Under the pieces are notes generated by a model, which worked only from the letters and a program-made list of their open reading frames with translations, was not told the DNA's origin and did no database searches. A stretch of 64,000 nucleotides of DNA from Parapedobacter sp042666505 (lineage in GTDB: Bacteria; Bacteroidota; Bacteroidia; Sphingobacteriales; Sphingobacteriaceae), in contig NZ_JBHTDN010000007.1 in NCBI RefSeq assembly GCF_042666505.1, positions 62,001-126,000 on the forward strand, read 5' to 3'. Below, in pieces: positions 25,959 through 34,923 of the stretch (positions are counted from its first letter, which is position 1; the number at the start of each line of letters is the position of its first letter). A program made the translations under genes and the position numbers.

Positions 25959-28900
25959 TTATAAGATAGATGCCCGGATTCCGATGCTATAGGTAGCCAT
26001 GCGTGGATAACTTCCATTTCCACCATCCCGCTCAGGCTCCAGTCCTTCCCATTTTGTAAATGTCAAGGCATCTTGTGCGTTAAGGTAAATACGCAGGCTT
26101 TGGATACTCTTACCAATGTTAGGGATTGTATAACCGAGTTGCAGCATTTTCACCCGGAAGAAAGCTGCATTGCTCAGCCACACATTGCTCAGCACAGCGT
26201 TTGAACTTTGACCTGTCCATACCCGCGGAAAGCGGCTGTTGGGCGTTTCAGGTGTCCACCGGTTGTCCATATATTCCTGGCGGGGTGTGCCGAAGCTGTT
26301 ATCCGACCCGTCCATCAGTACGGGGTATCCTTCCAGGCCATTGAGTCTGCCTGTGCGCCGGCCAACACCCTGCCCCAGCATGTTGAAATCCCAGCGGCCG
26401 TACCGAAGGTCTAGGGTAACCGAGTAGTTCATCCGGGGAAACGGGTTACCCAGATCGACCCGATCATTCTCGTTGATAATGCCATCTCCGTTTTGGTCTA
26501 CATAGCGGATATCACCCGGCATGGTATTGGGGAGTTTGGCCGATGTAGCGTCCACTTCTTCCTGTGTCTGGAAGTACCCGTCGCTTTCATAACCGTAATA
26601 ATTGTTTAACGCAATGCCGCGGTACCATATCCGGTCCGCATCCCCCTTGAATATCAACGAATCCGACGTGGTGTAACCGGCCTTCAGCACACGGTTTTCG
26701 TTGTTGAAGAGCATTCCACCGATGCGGTATGAGAGTTTACCTACGCGGTCGCTCCAATTGGCTGAGATTTCCCAGCCCTTGTTTTCCACTTCTCCAATGT
26801 TTACGGCAGACTCGAGGACATTCGCTCCGGTTAGCGGCGGGACTGGAAATCCGTCAAAAATCAAATCGTAGGAGTGTTTGTGGTACACCTCTGCTGTCAG
26901 GTTCAGCCGATTATTGAGCGTGGTCAAATCCACCCCTACATTCCATTGGTTTTGTTTTTCCCATGAAAATTGGGGATTAGGTACCCGCATTACCCAGCCG
27001 TAGTTATTGACGATCTCTTGCCAAAGATAAGGATCTACGTTTTCGTTACCGATCAGTCCATATGACGCTCGGATTTTCAAGTTGTTAATGGCGCCATTAT
27101 CCACGATTCCCCGCATAAACGCTTCGTTGTGCACGTTCCACGCGAGGGCAGCCGAAGGAAAAAAGCCCCAGCGGTGACCGGGTGCAAATTTACTGCTGCC
27201 ATCCGAGCGGGCTGTCGCTTCCAAAATGTACCGGTTGTCAAATGAATAATTCAGTTTTCCAAAAAAAGAAGCCTTGCTAACTTCCCGGTAATCGGTGTAG
27301 TTATAACTCATGATTTCCGAACCGGCAATAAAATACAATTTGTCTTTGTCTTGCCGCAGCGACTTTTCATAATTAACATTCGCGCGAGCGGTCAGTTGGC
27401 TTACGCTGACACCCTGTCTGGCGAAGGTATGATTGGCCCAGGTAGCTGCCGGTCGGCCGTCGCCATCGTAGAACATGGTCGTTTCGCGTTTTATTTTGGC
27501 AGCCGATCGATTGATCATATACGAGACGTTGCCTTCGATGGAAAGATCTTCCGTTATGAAATACCGTGGACGCAGGTTTATGGTGCTGCGGTCAAACATG
27601 TTGTTGCGCTGACCGCCATGTGCTACCGACGCCAGGGGATTGAGGTTATTGTGCAGGATGTAATGCGATGGCCTATCAGACTCGTAGAATATAGGCTGCG
27701 TCGGGTTCATTTTCCAGGCGTCCTGATACAGCCAGTGGTTGCTGGGGTCGTCGCTGGCTTTATCGGTCAAATTTTTGATTTGCAATTGGTTTACCTGCAA
27801 TCTATGCGCATAGAAGTCGGCCAATAACACAAATTTGTCATCGATGTTGATGTTGGTGTTGAAGCGGGCGCTGAATTTTTCCGTTCCCTCATGGGCATTC
27901 AGCCCGCCTTGATTCACGTAACCCAGCATGAGGTTGAACGTCCCCACGCCACCACCGCCGGAAATGCTGGCCGTCGTATTGTGCGCTTGGGCCCGGCGTT
28001 GCATGATCGCATCCAGCCAATCGGTACCCTTAAAGTCACCACGGGCGGCCGCAGCGATATCTTCGTGGTCGAAAAGCAGGGTTTGGCCCTGCATACCCCG
28101 GGCTTCGTTATTAAGCCGCATGTAATCTGCCGCGTTGACCAAATTCGGTAGGTCGATCGGATCGCTGAACGCACTCCAATGATGCAGGTCTACCTTAAAT
28201 CGGCCCGTCGAACCCCGCTTGGTTTCGATGACGATTACTCCGTTTGCCCCCCGCGATCCGTACAAGGATGCCGAAGCGGCATCCTTCAATACCGTAATGC
28301 TCTTCACCTGATTGGGGTCAATATCGGTCAGCGATTGTTCCATCCCGTCTACAATCACCAGGGGCGTTGCATTCTGCAGGGTACTTGTTCCACGGATGGA
28401 TATCGTGCCGGGCGTTACGCCGGGCATATTGGTTGTTTGCGTGAGCGTTACCCCGGGAAGGGTCCCGCTGAATGCCTCTTCCAGTTTAAATATCGGGCGG
28501 TTGGTAGCGCGGTCCATGTCCATACTGGCTACCGAGGATGCCACGTGCTGTTTATCGATGGTGCTGTAACCCGTTACGACCACCTGTTCCAATTCCTGGC
28601 TGGACTCCTGCAGCACCACATCGATACGCGTTCGGTGGGCGGTGGTTTCTTCCACATCCATATAGCCGACCGAACTAAAGATCAGCGTTACATAGCCGGT
28701 TACATCCAGCTGATACCGGCCCCGATCGTCGGTCATGACACCGATATTCGATCCTTTGACCAGTACATTAACCCCGGCAAGCGGCGCGCCAGCACCATCG
28801 CGGACGGTACCATTGATGGTGCGTTGCTGGTTGCCTTCGGCGCGCTGTATCGTGATCTGGTTGCCAGAAATCACGTAATCGAGTTGCTGTTTGGCCAATA

Positions 28901-29198
28901 CTTTTTTCAGTAGACGTTGCACGTTTTCATTGCGTGCCGAAATACTGATCGTTTTGTCAGCGACCAGTCGGTCTTTATAAAAAAATACAAAATCGCTTTG
29001 TTCTTGTATTTCCTCAAACAAATCAGTGAGCTTACCGTTTTCAATCGCTACGCTCACGCTTTGCGAATACGAATCGGCATATACCGATACCATACTGATA
29101 CATAAGAGAAACGCGGTGATTTTTATCATCCGAAAAACTTTTTTTGGAACTCCGCTACAAACCCAAAATCGGGATTGCGCGGCAATGAGATATTTCAT
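25959..29198 (-). CDS. SusC/RagA-family TonB-dependent transporter with STN signalling domain
   Basis: A 1079-residue outer membrane transporter. In order: signal sequence (to ~45, DSYSQ), an STN (secretin/TonB N-terminal) domain at ~48-118, a carboxypeptidase-regulatory-like domain at ~127-198, a TonB-box-like EQVVVTGYS at ~204, the plug (~217-330), and a 22-strand barrel ending in a short aromatic-poor strand. The STN domain is the part that contacts a FecR-type anti-sigma factor in signalling transporters, and fecR and an ECF sigma gene lie just upstream. I keep the ATG at 29198; a second ATG at 29129 begins the hydrophobic core and is possible. Confidence 0.95.
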   Translation of the reverse strand: MKYLIAAQSRFWVCSGVPKKVFRMIKITAFLLCISMVSVYADSYSQSVSVAIENGKLTDLFEEIQEQSDFVFFYKDRLVADKTISISARNENVQRLLKKVLAKQQLDYVISGNQITIQRAEGNQQRTINGTVRDGAGAPLAGVNVLVKGSNIGVMTDDRGRYQLDVTGYVTLIFSSVGYMDVEETTAHRTRIDVVLQESSQELEQVVVTGYSTIDKQHVASSVASMDMDRATNRPIFKLEEAFSGTLPGVTLTQTTNMPGVTPGTISIRGTSTLQNATPLVIVDGMEQSLTDIDPNQVKSITVLKDAASASLYGSRGANGVIVIETKRGSTGRFKVDLHHWSAFSDPIDLPNLVNAADYMRLNNEARGMQGQTLLFDHEDIAAAARGDFKGTDWLDAIMQRRAQAHNTTASISGGGGVGTFNLMLGYVNQGGLNAHEGTEKFSARFNTNINIDDKFVLLADFYAHRLQVNQLQIKNLTDKASDDPSNHWLYQDAWKMNPTQPIFYESDRPSHYILHNNLNPLASVAHGGQRNNMFDRSTINLRPRYFITEDLSIEGNVSYMINRSAAKIKRETTMFYDGDGRPAATWANHTFARQGVSVSQLTARANVNYEKSLRQDKDKLYFIAGSEIMSYNYTDYREVSKASFFGKLNYSFDNRYILEATARSDGSSKFAPGHRWGFFPSAALAWNVHNEAFMRGIVDNGAINNLKIRASYGLIGNENVDPYLWQEIVNNYGWVMRVPNPQFSWEKQNQWNVGVDLTTLNNRLNLTAEVYHKHSYDLIFDGFPVPPLTGANVLESAVNIGEVENKGWEISANWSDRVGKLSYRIGGMLFNNENRVLKAGYTTSDSLIFKGDADRIWYRGIALNNYYGYESDGYFQTQEEVDATSAKLPNTMPGDIRYVDQNGDGIINENDRVDLGNPFPRMNYSVTLDLRYGRWDFNMLGQGVGRRTGRLNGLEGYPVLMDGSDNSFGTPRQEYMDNRWTPETPNSRFPRVWTGQSSNAVLSNVWLSNAAFFRVKMLQLGYTIPNIGKSIQSLRIYLNAQDALTFTKWEGLEPERDGGNGSYPRMATYSIGIRASIL

Positions 29199-29313
29199 AA
29201 CTTCGCTAATCGTTGTATTAATATTCAGTTAATATTGATGCATGCTTTTGCTTGGTGACTTCCGCAGAGGCGGTTTTCTAGGAGCCTTCGACGGTCGCCG
29301 GGTCAACGTAGTA

Positions 29314-29343
29314 AACGGGTAGGTGTGTCAGCACCTGCCCGTT
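29314..29343 (-). terminator. Hairpin between fecR and susC genes
   Basis: Twelve-base arms (AACGGGTAGGTG / CACCTGCCCGTT, one G-U or mismatch) with a 6-base loop lie 14 bases after the fecR stop. Only a short TTTACT follows on the minus strand, so it may be a weak terminator or attenuator that uncouples the regulators from the transporter genes. Confidence 0.6.
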
Positions 29344-29356
29344 AATGGTTAACGTA

Positions 29357-30469
29357 TTATTTTTTCTGTATAATAACCCTCCTTTCTTCCTGCCGGATAC
29401 GGTATTCCTGTTGATTATAGATAATAGCCAATAAATCTACCAACGGTTGCGTCAGGTCAAGTCTGCCCGAAAAAGTATCGTCGGCTGCAGCGGGCTGTGC
29501 TTCCATAATTTTGGTGTTATAGGCACGGCCTAATTTAACCAGTAATTCGCTGCGGGGCGTCTGTTTCAATATGAGGTGTTTCTGGGTCCAGGATATGTAG
29601 TCTTTTGCGTCGGCCGGATGCACGAGAAGACGTTTGGTTCCGCGTTCCAGCACAGCTGTATTACCGGGTTCCATCGGCCGTGGTTCGAACCGGTTGTTGC
29701 CGATGCCTTCCAATGTGATTTTGCCACGGATTAAGACCGTAGAAGCAAAGGCATCATCGTGGTAAGAGCTGATATTGAACGCAGTGCCCAGTACCTTTAC
29801 CAGAAAATCTTCGGTACGCACAAAGAAAGGCGCTTTGGCGTTGGGTTGTACATCGAAGTAACCTTCGCCCTCTAGGTAAACCTCCCGTTTTTCGGCTTCG
29901 AATCGTTCGGGAAAGGTAAGCTGCGAACCGGCATTTAGCCATACTTTAGACCCATCGGGTAAGATCAACTCCTTCCGTTTCCCGTAAGGAACGGTAAGTG
30001 TATTGAATTGATTGGCTTGGCGCGGAGCGTCGTGATCCCGATCAACGGCCGTCATATCAATCGCCCCTTCATCGTTCACTACGACTGTGTGCGCATCGTG
30101 GCCCCGTAATTTGATCGCTCCAGTATCCTGTAGCAGGGATTGGTTGCTTAATGCCGTTATGGCAAGGGGGGAGAGCGATGGTTGCCGCTCGTTCCACAGC
30201 AGCCAAAAGGACACGGACGCAGCTGCAAGTACACTTGCCGCAACGATGAACCGCGATAAGCGGGGTGATCTGCTAGCATGGGTAGTCGACCGCTCTATCC
30301 GATTCCACAATTCGGAACGTTCAGAAGGATTGAGCGATTTAGGTCGTTCCATCCTCAATAGCGCAAACATACGGGTAGCCAATCGCTTTACGGCACCGGG
30401 CTGCGCCTCCCGCAGCCGATCTTCGGGGCTGTCCCCGCCTAAGATGTCCTCAACCTGATTATCGTCCAT
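29357..30469 (-). CDS. FecR-family anti-sigma factor
   Basis: A 370-residue inner-membrane regulator. A cytoplasmic sigma-binding part (~1-70) precedes a single transmembrane helix (~75-95). The periplasmic FecR domain has VPYGKRKELILPDGSKVWLN and VYLEGEGYFDV, and ends with a DUF4974-like C-terminal domain. In the known mechanism the ligand-bound transporter's STN domain signals to FecR, which releases the sigma factor. It lies 78 bases after the sigma gene. All parts look intact. Confidence 0.93.
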   Translation of the reverse strand: MDDNQVEDILGGDSPEDRLREAQPGAVKRLATRMFALLRMERPKSLNPSERSELWNRIERSTTHASRSPRLSRFIVAASVLAAASVSFWLLWNERQPSLSPLAITALSNQSLLQDTGAIKLRGHDAHTVVVNDEGAIDMTAVDRDHDAPRQANQFNTLTVPYGKRKELILPDGSKVWLNAGSQLTFPERFEAEKREVYLEGEGYFDVQPNAKAPFFVRTEDFLVKVLGTAFNISSYHDDAFASTVLIRGKITLEGIGNNRFEPRPMEPGNTAVLERGTKRLLVHPADAKDYISWTQKHLILKQTPRSELLVKLGRAYNTKIMEAQPAAADDTFSGRLDLTQPLVDLLAIIYNQQEYRIRQEERRVIIQKK

Positions 30470-30547
30470 TTATATAGCAGAGCGCCGGACGGTCGATTTA
30501 TAGACGTATTTTTTTTAGTTTGATGTAATAGGTTGGTATACTGTGTA

Positions 30548-31147
30548 TTATTTTTTATGTCCGCTTTGGAAAATCATCCACAGCAAGGGCGATACCGACA
30601 CCCGGTTCATATTGTTCCGCAACGTTTTTATTGCCCGGTAAACCAGGGTCCGCGCGGAAGCGGGGGAAATACCCATGATTGCTGCTACTTGTTCATATTC
30701 CAACTCGGAAGTAAACCGGAGGTATAACACTTCCTTTTGCTTACCGGGCAAATTACGTATTTCGTTGCGTAAACAAGCTAATGCATGCGCTTGTTCTTCG
30801 TCCTGGATCAGGATCGTTTCGGCATCCCATACGGCATGGAAATCGTTGTCCGGGTGATCGGCGATCCGCTCCTCCTGTTGTTTCGTCTTTGATACGGAGT
30901 TTAGAATCCTACGTCGCAGCGCACTGAAGAGGTATGCTTTTACATTCACTTCATGACTTAATTGCGTACGGTATCGATATAGATCGACGAATAAATCGTG
31001 TATGCTATCTTTAACCAGTTCTTCATCCGGTGTATAATGACATCCAAAAGCGAATAAACCGTCCACACATCGGTCGTACAATGTTTTGAAAGCCCCATCC
31101 CGGCCCGCGATAAAATTTTTCCAAACACCAATCTCAATGGCTATCAT
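30548..31147 (-). CDS. ECF RNA polymerase sigma factor (FecI-like)
   Basis: A 199-residue sigma-70 family protein with region 2 (DSIHDLFVDLYRYR and KAYLFSALRRRILN) and region 4 (LPGKQKEVLYLRF, then a helix-turn-helix with MGISPASARTLVYRA). It belongs to the group paired with FecR and SusC in Bacteroidota. It probably directs transcription of the susC-susD genes downstream. The gene is divergent from tgt across a 160-base gap. Confidence 0.93.
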   Translation of the reverse strand: MIAIEIGVWKNFIAGRDGAFKTLYDRCVDGLFAFGCHYTPDEELVKDSIHDLFVDLYRYRTQLSHEVNVKAYLFSALRRRILNSVSKTKQQEERIADHPDNDFHAVWDAETILIQDEEQAHALACLRNEIRNLPGKQKEVLYLRFTSELEYEQVAAIMGISPASARTLVYRAIKTLRNNMNRVSVSPLLWMIFQSGHKK

Positions 31148-31293
31148 ATCGGTACAAATATGCGGATATTCATGTTACCAAAAGGTTAAACTGGTATGGC
31201 AAGAACAAATTTAACAAAATTATTATCTAGCAACCTTGTTTTGACCTCTCGTAATGATTTCTCGTCGTCGTAACCTATTCACTTAAATTTCGC

Positions 31294-31301
31294 TATTTTT
31301 G
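31294..31301 (+). promoter_or_regulatory. tgt -7 promoter element
   Basis: TATTTTTG matches TAnnTTTG and ends only 6 bases before the tgt ATG. The mRNA leader would be a few bases long. No -33 TTG is clear at the usual distance. Confidence 0.55.
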
Positions 31302-31307
31302 CGCAAC

Positions 31308-32438
31308 ATGAAATTCACCCTTCAGGCAACAGATAGACAGTCCAAGGCGCGTGCCGGAGTAATGGAAACGGCCCATGGCACCATCGAGACACCCATTTTT
31401 ATGCCTGTAGGCACGGCGGGTACCGTAAAGGCGGTGCATCAACATGAATTGGTTCACGACATCGGTGCACAGATTATTCTCGGCAATACCTACCACCTGT
31501 ATTTACGGCCGGGACTGGATATACTGAGTCGTGCAGGTGGGCTCCACCGATTCAACGGGTGGAATAAACCCATTTTGACCGATAGCGGAGGCTATCAGGT
31601 GTATTCACTTACTGAAGTACGGAAAATCAAGGAGGAAGGGGTGACTTTCCGATCTCATATCGATGGCTCCAAACATCTTTTTACGCCTGAAAACGTGATG
31701 GACACACAGCGGATTATCGGGGCAGACATCGTTATGGCCTTCGACGAATGTACGCCGTATCCCTGCGATTATCTCTATGCCAAGCGGTCGCTTGATATGA
31801 CCCATCGTTGGTTGAAACGGTGCTGCGATCGATTTGACCAGACACAGCCCTTGTACGGTTACGAACAGACGTTGTTCCCGATTGTCCAAGGGTCGGTGTA
31901 CCGGGATCTGAGGGAACGGTCGGCAGAGACCATTTCGGCTTTTGGACGTGACGGAAATGCCATCGGCGGATTGTCGGTGGGCGAGCCGGCGGAGGAAATG
32001 TACGCGATGACCGAAGTGGTATGTAATATCCTACCTACTGAAAAGCCACGGTATCTGATGGGGGTCGGCACGCCGGTGAACCTCTTGGAAAATATCGCGT
32101 TGGGTATCGATATGTTTGACTGCGTAATGCCTACGCGAAATGCACGCAATGGCATGTTGTTTACCCGGCAGGGCATCATCAACATCAAAAATAAAAAATG
32201 GGAGGCGGATTTTACGCCCATTGACCCGGAAAGTGATTTACTCGCCGATCGGGTATATACAAAAGCGTATTTAAGGCATCTTATCCGATCGCAGGAAATT
32301 CTTGGCGCGCAGATTGCCTCATTGCACAACCTGCACTTTTACCTCTGGTTGGTGGGAGAGGCGCGCAAGCATATTGTGGCGGGCGATTTTTCTGAATGGA
32401 AAAGTAAAATGGTGGCACAATTGGACGAAAGGTTATAG
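31308..32438 (+). CDS. tgt: Queuine tRNA-guanine transglycosylase
   Basis: A 376-residue enzyme that swaps guanine 34 of GUN-anticodon tRNAs for the queuosine precursor. The TIM-barrel motifs are present: PIFMPVGTAGTVK, LTDSGGYQVYS, and DMFDCVMPTRNARNG with the nucleophilic aspartate. In the region where Escherichia and Zymomonas enzymes have a CxCxxC zinc site, this protein reads DPESDLLADRVYTKAYLRHL (~306-325), without those cysteines. I recall the same loss in other Bacteroidota. The start is the ATG at 31308, three codons inside the longer frame. The lptG-like gene follows after 2 bases. Confidence 0.93.
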   Translation: MKFTLQATDRQSKARAGVMETAHGTIETPIFMPVGTAGTVKAVHQHELVHDIGAQIILGNTYHLYLRPGLDILSRAGGLHRFNGWNKPILTDSGGYQVYSLTEVRKIKEEGVTFRSHIDGSKHLFTPENVMDTQRIIGADIVMAFDECTPYPCDYLYAKRSLDMTHRWLKRCCDRFDQTQPLYGYEQTLFPIVQGSVYRDLRERSAETISAFGRDGNAIGGLSVGEPAEEMYAMTEVVCNILPTEKPRYLMGVGTPVNLLENIALGIDMFDCVMPTRNARNGMLFTRQGIINIKNKKWEADFTPIDPESDLLADRVYTKAYLRHLIRSQEILGAQIASLHNLHFYLWLVGEARKHIVAGDFSEWKSKMVAQLDERL

Positions 32439-32440
32439 GC

Positions 32441-33538
32441 ATGAAGTGGCTGAAATCCTCGTTTACGATTATCGACTGGTATATCATCCGGAAGTACCTA
32501 AGTACGTTCGTGTTTACCATGGCCATTTTTACGGTGGTTGCGGTGGTGTTCGACGTTTCCGAGCGACTGGATGATTTCATGAAGCATAAGGCACCTCTTT
32601 CGAAGATCGTGTTTGAGTATTATGCGGGATTTGTGCCATTTTACTTAAATATGCTCTCGCCGCTTATCAATTTTATTGCAGTTATTTTTTTTACTGCGAA
32701 AATGGCCGATCAAACCGAAATCGTACCAATTCTGAGTGGCGGAATGAGTTTTAATCGGTTTATACGGCCGTATATGGTTGCAGCCACCTTTATTTTCGTA
32801 CTGAATTTTGCATTCAGCGTTTACATCATTCCCCGTACCAATAAGCTAAAGGTGGGCTTTGAAAGGGTCTATGTAAAGCCCGTGGAGAATAACAACAAAA
32901 GCTCTACGCACATGCAGATTGACGAAGACAGTTATGTGTACATCGATAATTTCGATAACAACCGCAAGGTAGGATACAACTTTGTGCTCGAAAAGTTTGC
33001 TGAAGGGGAGATGACGGAGAAGCTGATGGCCGATCGCATTACGTGGGATTCGATCAAAAATAATTGGCGGATCGAAAATTACACGATCCGCGTAATCGAT
33101 TCGCTGAATGAGAAAATGATAAAAGGAACCAGCATGGATACGCTGTTGGACATGTCACCGGGCGATTTTGAAGTCTACGACAATATATTCACCGCGATGA
33201 AGATGACTGAACTAAACGAGCGCATCGAAAAGGAAAAGACCAGGGGGACCGGTATGATGACGGATCTGTTGCTTGAAAAATATAAACGATTTGTGACCCC
33301 CCTGGCTGCCTATGTGCTCACCTTGATGGGAGTCGCATTGTCGTCGAAAAAAGTACGCGGCGGGATCGGGCTTAGTCTGGGAATCGGGATCGGATTGAGT
33401 TTCACCTACATTGTATTTATTCAGTTTTCGACCATGTTTTCCCTGAAAGGGGGGCTTCCTCCGATTATTGCCGTTTTTATTCCCAATGTTATTTTCGGGT
33501 TGCTGGCATTTTATCTGTTACATAAAGCGCCGAAATAA
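32441..33538 (+). CDS. LptF/LptG-family lipopolysaccharide export permease
   Basis: A 365-residue YjgP/YjgQ family protein: three N-terminal transmembrane helices, a periplasmic domain of about 150-170 residues with the jellyroll-like part, then three C-terminal helices. With LptB these permeases pull LPS out of the inner membrane and pass it to the Lpt bridge. It begins 2 bases after the tgt stop, so the two genes are translationally close and co-transcribed. LptF versus LptG cannot be settled from this sequence alone. Confidence 0.9.
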   Translation: MKWLKSSFTIIDWYIIRKYLSTFVFTMAIFTVVAVVFDVSERLDDFMKHKAPLSKIVFEYYAGFVPFYLNMLSPLINFIAVIFFTAKMADQTEIVPILSGGMSFNRFIRPYMVAATFIFVLNFAFSVYIIPRTNKLKVGFERVYVKPVENNNKSSTHMQIDEDSYVYIDNFDNNRKVGYNFVLEKFAEGEMTEKLMADRITWDSIKNNWRIENYTIRVIDSLNEKMIKGTSMDTLLDMSPGDFEVYDNIFTAMKMTELNERIEKEKTRGTGMMTDLLLEKYKRFVTPLAAYVLTLMGVALSSKKVRGGIGLSLGIGIGLSFTYIVFIQFSTMFSLKGGLPPIIAVFIPNVIFGLLAFYLLHKAPK

Positions 33539-33721
33539 ATCAGGTGTTGTAAATCGAACCCGCACCGTATTAAAAGAGTCGTTATATGCCCCGCCCAGAT
33601 TCCCATCCTCCGGAAAATACAAAGGTTGCCGATCGACCTTCTTCGCTCATCCATTTTTCGGAATCGCCAGAAATGTATTACTGGTCCGCCGCGTAAACCT
33701 ACCGACGTAGTACGATATCAC

Positions 33722-34609
33722 ATGGAAAATCCCGCGAGCGGCCGTAACTTACTTATCCTGCATCTCACCGTTGTGGTATGGGGGTTCACGGGGATACTGG
33801 GCAACCTCATTTCCATTCCGGCTATTCACCTGGTATGGTACCGCGTAGGAATAGCCTTCGTATCGTTGGCTATTTATTTTGCCATCAAACGACGGTCTTT
33901 TTCGGTGAACAGACGGGATTTTATATCCTTCTTTGTTACGGGGGGATTGGTGGGACTACATTGGTTGCTTTTTTTCGAATCCATCAAAGCATCTACCGTA
34001 TCGGTTACGCTGGTCTGTTTGTCATCCATCACGCTGTTCACGGCGCTCGTAGAACCGTTGTTTTATAAGCGGCGGACGTCAAAGTTGGAGGTACTTGTCG
34101 GTTTATTGATTATTGTGGGTATATACCTGGTTTTTAAATTTGAAAGCCAGTATATCAAAGGCATACTCTTCGGTTTAGCCGCTGCATTGGCCGCCGCATT
34201 TTTTGGCACCATTAATTCCTTATTGATAAAGCGCAGCGGCGCTACCCTCATCAGCCTTTACGAGATGGCGGGCGCTTGGGTGCTGCTTTCGTTGTTTATG
34301 CTGGTATCGGGTAAATTTGATGAAGGTATGAACGCTACGGCGACCGATTGGGTGTATCTTTTGCTGCTGGGTACGATTTGCACGTCGGGAGCGTATGTAG
34401 CGGCCGTGTCGGTCATGAAAGAGATCAGTGCATTCCGCGTGGCACTGGCCAGCAACCTGGAGCCGATTTATGGGATTTTATTGGCGTGGTTGTTTTTTGG
34501 GCATCAGGAAAAAATGAGCGCTGGCTTTTATGCCGGCGCAGTTATCATCCTGGGGGCAGTATTTCTGTTTCCCGTGCTCCGTTATCGTTCAAAAAGCCGT
34601 ATCCGTTAA
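33722..34609 (+). CDS. EamA-family (DMT) transporter
   Basis: A 295-residue inner-membrane protein with ten hydrophobic helices in two EamA repeats; the first begins at LILHLTVVVWGFTGILG and the second near LFGLAAALAAAFFGTINSLL. The signature SNLEPIYGILLAWLFFGHQE near the end is typical. The family exports or exchanges small metabolites; the substrate is unknown. The open frame begins at 33626, but the first plausible start is the ATG at 33722. It is 183 bases after the LptF/G gene, with nothing recognised in between. Confidence 0.88.
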   Translation: MENPASGRNLLILHLTVVVWGFTGILGNLISIPAIHLVWYRVGIAFVSLAIYFAIKRRSFSVNRRDFISFFVTGGLVGLHWLLFFESIKASTVSVTLVCLSSITLFTALVEPLFYKRRTSKLEVLVGLLIIVGIYLVFKFESQYIKGILFGLAAALAAAFFGTINSLLIKRSGATLISLYEMAGAWVLLSLFMLVSGKFDEGMNATATDWVYLLLLGTICTSGAYVAAVSVMKEISAFRVALASNLEPIYGILLAWLFFGHQEKMSAGFYAGAVIILGAVFLFPVLRYRSKSRIR

Positions 34610-34823
34610 TTTAATGTGGGCTGATCCTTGGGATTATTCGTTAGCGTTCGCGTAAGAGCGATTCCGTTTCCACCGCTGGTTTAGACCCTGGATCGCAGAT
34701 TTGACGTGTTTGCCGGGATAAAACAGGGCGTCTACGGAAGATGTTGGCGGCTGTTACGTCGTGGCCCAAAGTTCCATAGAATTGCAGGAAGTACCGGCGG
34801 AATTGGCGGCGTTGGCGAAAAAG
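34610..34823. other. Spacer, possibly decayed coding sequence
   Basis: No intact gene is visible here. In one forward frame a short open stretch ends with LQEVPAELAALAKKHK and a TAA at 34830-34832, which looks like the natural C-terminus of a protein. Upstream that frame is closed by a stop at 34719, while a neighbouring frame offers GRLRKMLAAVTSWPKVP. This could be a frameshifted relic or chance. I cannot name a family. Confidence 0.35.
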
Positions 34824-34824
34824 C

Positions 34825-34862
34825 ATAAGTAATTACTTTCCATGCAGAAAGTAATTACTTAT
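34825..34862. repeat. 16-bp perfect inverted repeat built from two 12-bp palindromes
   Basis: ATAAGTAATTACTTTC (34825-34840) and its exact reverse complement (34847-34862) flank CATGCA. Each arm contains AAGTAATTACTT, itself a perfect palindrome, at 34827-34838 and 34849-34860, with a 22-base centre-to-centre spacing, about two helical turns. This is the arrangement of a tandem operator for a dimeric regulator. No gene start lies beside it now. Confidence 0.8.
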
Positions 34863-34887
34863 CATCAAAATGATTGACTATGCAGAT

Positions 34888-34907
34888 AACCGCCTAGATG
34901 GGCGGTT
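34888..34907 (-). terminator. Short hairpin after gltD
   Basis: AACCGCC and GGCGGTT with a 6-base loop lie 17 bases past the gltD stop on the minus strand. The T run is poor, so this is a weak terminator candidate. Confidence 0.45.
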
Positions 34908-34923
34908 TGATAGGTTGTCGGTA

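Noticed and set aside
28179..28913. 244-residue open frame on the plus strand
   Set aside because: It is the complement of the susC plug and regulatory domains and shows no protein features of its own.
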